From a virus: a stretch of DNA of 64,000 nt. The notes beneath the pieces were generated by a model that made no database searches, was not told the origin of the DNA, and worked only from the letters and a program-made list of their open reading frames with translations. Within the stretch, counting starts at the first letter, position 1. Each line of letters opens with the position of its first letter. Below are positions 60,914-64,000 of this stretch, in pieces. The translations under genes and the position numbers were made by a program. The DNA lies in the IMG/VR virus record IMGVR_UViG_3300031455_000001, positions 91,346-155,345 of that record. The stretch is one strand, 5' to 3'.

Positions 60914-63586
60914 TTGTTTATAAATATTGATTACAATAAAAAGCCTCAAAAAGCTAAGATTGAATTGGCAAAGCCAAATAAGAAAATACGTTCTAATATT
61001 CATGAAAGTTTTAATGCGGGTTTAAATATAAAACTAGGAAAGATAAATGAGTTAACTTTTTCAATTCCCCATTATCTTTGGGAGAATGATCAAAAAGTAT
61101 ACAACAAACATGTAGATGAAATAAAAGAAAGAATGCTTCTAAGAGTTAAGTACGGTGCTTATATTGAATGGTTCTTGGTTGATTCCATTGAAGAAGATGG
61201 TGATGATGAAGACACATTCAATGTCACAGCGCAATCTTTAGCCTATGAATTGAGAGGTAGTGACTCTAGTGGTATAGAAGAAGAGGCTATAAACGCAACT
61301 GGATTATTAAATTTGATATTGAAAGATACAGCATGGAAGATCGGCACAATAGATCCTATTTTTGATGCAATGTTCAGGTCTTTCGAAACTGGTGACGATG
61401 AAAATGCACTAGACTCCATCACTACAGCAGGAGAAACATTTGGTGCATTAATCATTTGGAATACTGAAACCAGAGAAGTTTCATTTAAAGATTTTGCCAC
61501 CTACGGTCGATTTAGAGGGATGACAGTTAATTATGGTAAGTATCTTAAGTCAATCAAGAGATCTAGAACACAGGATGAGCTTACTACGATCTTACATGTT
61601 TATGGAAGTGAAGGATTAAGCATTCACTCTCACAACCCAACAGGTCAGGCGTATATAGAGGATTATTCATACTTTATGCATCCGTTTGAAAGAAATGCTC
61701 AAAGACAAGTTCTTAAAGAATCAGATTACATGTCAGATGAATTGTGCCACGCTCTGTTAGATCATAAAGCCGCATTGCAACAGAGCGCTCCACAAATCAA
61801 ACAGCTTGGGGATAGTTTAGCAGAAAAAAGAAGTGCGTTAATCATCAAAGAGTCTGAATTAAGTTCTCTAAATGGAGATTTAGACTTGATATTGGCATTG
61901 CTAGACATAGCTCAATCAGCAGAAGATGAGACAGCAATAGTTCTTAGAAAAGCTGAAAGAGATGAAAAGCAGTCAGAAGTGGCTGGGAAAGAGATTGAAA
62001 TAAACGTTCTGAAAACTCAACTGAATAGTATTCAAAATGAATTAGACGCCTTGCACGATCAGCTATCCAATGACTCTAATTTTACATCTGCTTTATTAGA
62101 AGAGTTGAAGTTCTATCAAATTAAAAAAACTTGGAGAGATGATAACTATATAGACTCAAAAGAGCTATATGAAGATGGATTGAAGAAATTCAAGGAATAC
62201 CAAACACCAAAAGTCGTAATAGAAGTCACCATGAGCAGTCTCTTAGAGATTGTTGAAGAACAGTATTATTGGGATAAACTTATTCTAGGTGATGAAATAA
62301 AAGTTAAGTATCCTCAAATGAACATAGAATATATGGCTAAGATAATTGAAATTGATTATGATTTAGAAAATGGAGAAGCGAATTTAGTTATCGCCAATAC
62401 TAACGATCTATTGAATGATAATGAAAAACTAGCACAGCTAATATATGATAGTGCTAGTGCTACAACATTGGTAGAGAACAATAAATACAAGTGGAAAAAG
62501 ATTAATGCTATCAGTGAGACGATAAACAATATTCTTCTAGGCGAATGGGATGCAACAAAAAACAAGATTATTGCTGGAGTAAACAACTCTGTAGAAGTTG
62601 GTAATCGTGGAATAATCATTAAGAATCCAGACTTTCCTAGTGAAGTTATAATCATACAAAGCGGAGTAATCGCACTAAGCAAAGATGGTGGAGAAACATG
62701 GAAAACAGCAATAAATCCATCAGGAATAGTTGCTGAAAATCTAATAGGTCAGATTATTGCTGGACAAGAATTGCTCATTACTAATAGCAGTGGGTCTTTT
62801 ACTCTTGATGATAATGGTGCAATATTTGATGTCAACTCCTTTAAGATTCGTTCTGGCTCTAGTGGTGGAAATCTTGTAGATAGATGGCAGACATTCTCTG
62901 ACTTCGTAGATGAGTATAGAGACGACAATTTGATAACGCCATTCGAAAAGAAAATGTTGAACATTAAATGGGAAGAGATAGCGAAAAGATATACTGTGAT
63001 GGCATCTAAGATTAACAATTATTATGATGATGCAGGAGTCAGCTTAAATTTTGTCAACAACTTTCACTATAGATATGATGAGCTTTATGCATATTTATAT
63101 GTAAGACCATTTGGTGATTTTCCTATGTTAGCGCCTCTAAATCTAGCTTATACAACGAGAGTTGTTAGCTCAGAGTTTAACTCAAAGTTTAGAGATTATG
63201 ATTCAGCACTGGTTGAGTCAGAAAAGCAACTGGATATTAAAGCTAAAGAATTGTCTGATAAGGCAATACAAGATTCAAAAAATGCACAAGATAACATAGA
63301 AGAGATAATGAATGATGTTGTTTATAAAATTGAAATACATAGTTCAAACGGCTTCATATTCAGAAATGGTCAAATAAATACCACTTTAACTGTTACAGTT
63401 TATCGAGGCAAGGATGATATCACTTCAACAATTCCCATCAATGGATTCGTTTGGAGGAAAGCCGACAAAGACGGAGCCAATGATACCGCATGGAACACTG
63501 CTCATATAAATGTTGGAAGGCAGATCATTATTGATCGTAATGATGTTTATCAAAGAGCTACCTTTCAATGCAGTATAGATATTTAG
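60914..63586 (+). CDS. Tail-associated (Tal-like) structural protein (890 aa)
   Basis: TTG start after GGGCGTG. The first 400 residues (LNIKLGKINELTFSIPHYLW, then LRVKYGAYIEWFLVDSIEED) match the phage minor structural protein/prophage endopeptidase tail family that forms the tail-tip hub. A long coiled coil (residues about 300-385, LAEKRSALIIKESELSSLNG) follows, then beta-rich segments likely used for host contact. No clear peptidase motif is present, so the wall-cutting role probably lies in the tape measure and the enzyme encoded upstream. Confidence 0.8.
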   Translation: MFINIDYNKKPQKAKIELAKPNKKIRSNIHESFNAGLNIKLGKINELTFSIPHYLWENDQKVYNKHVDEIKERMLLRVKYGAYIEWFLVDSIEEDGDDEDTFNVTAQSLAYELRGSDSSGIEEEAINATGLLNLILKDTAWKIGTIDPIFDAMFRSFETGDDENALDSITTAGETFGALIIWNTETREVSFKDFATYGRFRGMTVNYGKYLKSIKRSRTQDELTTILHVYGSEGLSIHSHNPTGQAYIEDYSYFMHPFERNAQRQVLKESDYMSDELCHALLDHKAALQQSAPQIKQLGDSLAEKRSALIIKESELSSLNGDLDLILALLDIAQSAEDETAIVLRKAERDEKQSEVAGKEIEINVLKTQLNSIQNELDALHDQLSNDSNFTSALLEELKFYQIKKTWRDDNYIDSKELYEDGLKKFKEYQTPKVVIEVTMSSLLEIVEEQYYWDKLILGDEIKVKYPQMNIEYMAKIIEIDYDLENGEANLVIANTNDLLNDNEKLAQLIYDSASATTLVENNKYKWKKINAISETINNILLGEWDATKNKIIAGVNNSVEVGNRGIIIKNPDFPSEVIIIQSGVIALSKDGGETWKTAINPSGIVAENLIGQIIAGQELLITNSSGSFTLDDNGAIFDVNSFKIRSGSSGGNLVDRWQTFSDFVDEYRDDNLITPFEKKMLNIKWEEIAKRYTVMASKINNYYDDAGVSLNFVNNFHYRYDELYAYLYVRPFGDFPMLAPLNLAYTTRVVSSEFNSKFRDYDSALVESEKQLDIKAKELSDKAIQDSKNAQDNIEEIMNDVVYKIEIHSSNGFIFRNGQINTTLTVTVYRGKDDITSTIPINGFVWRKADKDGANDTAWNTAHINVGRQIIIDRNDVYQRATFQCSIDI

Positions 63587-63634
63587 ATTGTTGTGAGTCT
63601 TAGAAAATTAGAATAAAAAAGGGGTTTTAAAAGA

Positions 63635-64000
63635 ATGAGTATAATAGCCAGTGGGCAAATTACAATTTCGGATTTAAACGATTCAAGACAGTTGGCAATG
63701 TATATTGGAGCAACTCAATCAAGAACAGTGATTTACAATGGTGTTTCAACATATACACCAAACTACGCTACAGCAAACCAAGTATTAACTCCTCAGTTAT
63801 TTATTGCAGGTGAGAATAATGATGTAGCAGGAACCGTATTAGATGTAAAATGGTTCTATCAAACCAACGGTGTAGGTACACCAATTGAAATCACTGCGGC
63901 AAATGTGGGAAGTACCTATACACTAGGAACTGGCACTCCTAAAACCTTAACGATAAAAGCCAATGTTCTTTCTTCAGCAACTTCAGTAACTTACATCTGC
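63635..64000 (+). CDS. Partial tail-tip or fibre gene, runs off the right edge
   Basis: ATG at 63635 after AAAAAGGGG. It reads MSIIASGQITISDLND... and continues for 122 codons to the window end. The IASGQITIxDLND start is common in Bacillus phage tail-fibre or minor structural proteins, and the visible part is Thr/Val/Gly-rich beta sheet. It is consistent with the adsorption gene that usually follows Tal. Confidence 0.75.
   Translation, partial: MSIIASGQITISDLNDSRQLAMYIGATQSRTVIYNGVSTYTPNYATANQVLTPQLFIAGENNDVAGTVLDVKWFYQTNGVGTPIEITAANVGSTYTLGTGTPKTLTIKANVLSSATSVTYIC

Noticed and set aside
1-64000. CRISPR arrays and rRNA genes
   Set aside because: No regularly spaced identical repeats with unique spacers and no rRNA-like sequence was seen. 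The repeat arrays found have irregular spacing.

Overview
The window is AT-rich and densely coding, with strong Shine-Dalgarno sites, frequent GTG and TTG starts, lipobox and sigma-A type promoters, and four exact copies of the 16-bp Bacillus-type parS palindrome. This points to a large temperate phage or phage-plasmid of a Bacillales (Firmicutes) host. The right half is a long-tailed siphovirus morphogenesis region. The left half is plasmid-like. I do not recognise a specific named phage.

Layout. 1-4.5 kb: small, mostly unknown genes on the minus strand, each with its own promoter. They are interrupted by a non-coding 0.8-kb unit (2143-2954) that has a promoter and a terminator, and by an array of five iteron-like repeats (3353-3790). 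4.6-5.9 kb: AT-rich divergent region with a second repeat array and a 370-nt leader. 5.9-9.0 kb: plus-strand early genes carrying three parS sites. 9.1-10.4 kb: gene-free, with extreme strand composition that flips near 9.45-9.7 kb. 10.5-17.6 kb: minus-strand operon (VWA protein, paired small zinc proteins, a RecD2-like helicase). 17.7-18.9 kb: actin-like ParM/ParR-type partition pair. 19.1-24.5 kb: a conjugation-like module (membrane protein, M23 peptidase, VirB4/VirD4-like ATPase, replication-relaxation protein). 24.6-26.7 kb: tyrosine recombinase, a striking 35-bp inverted repeat and a Rep-like protein. 26.8-31.0 kb: regulators, HU-like protein, PIN-PhoH ATPase and an HNH endonuclease.

31.0-33.0 kb holds five tRNA genes (Pro, His, Met/Ile, Phe, Gly). 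They are separated by ORF-free intervals of about 570, 250 and 605 nt packed with strong hairpins. These are candidates for large phage structured RNAs of the GOLLD/ROOL kind.

33.1-64.0 kb is the late region: phosphoesterase, small and large terminase, portal, protease/scaffold with an internal start, decoration-like protein, capsid, connectors, tail tube, chaperone, a tyrosine integrase embedded in the late operon, a 3061-residue tape measure, Dit, an NlpC/P60-like enzyme, Tal, and the start of a further tail gene. TerL is split by one group I intron and the tape measure by two. Splice sites were placed by reading-frame continuity and the U...G rule. TerL also carries an in-frame TAG just before its Walker A motif.

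How it fits together: partition (ParM/ParR plus parS sites able to recruit host Spo0J), a Rep-like protein and two iteron arrays suit extrachromosomal maintenance. The recombinases could integrate, resolve or flip DNA. The late genes build a virion with a tail of very roughly 450 nm. The amber codon in TerL leaves open whether the element is a fully functional phage.
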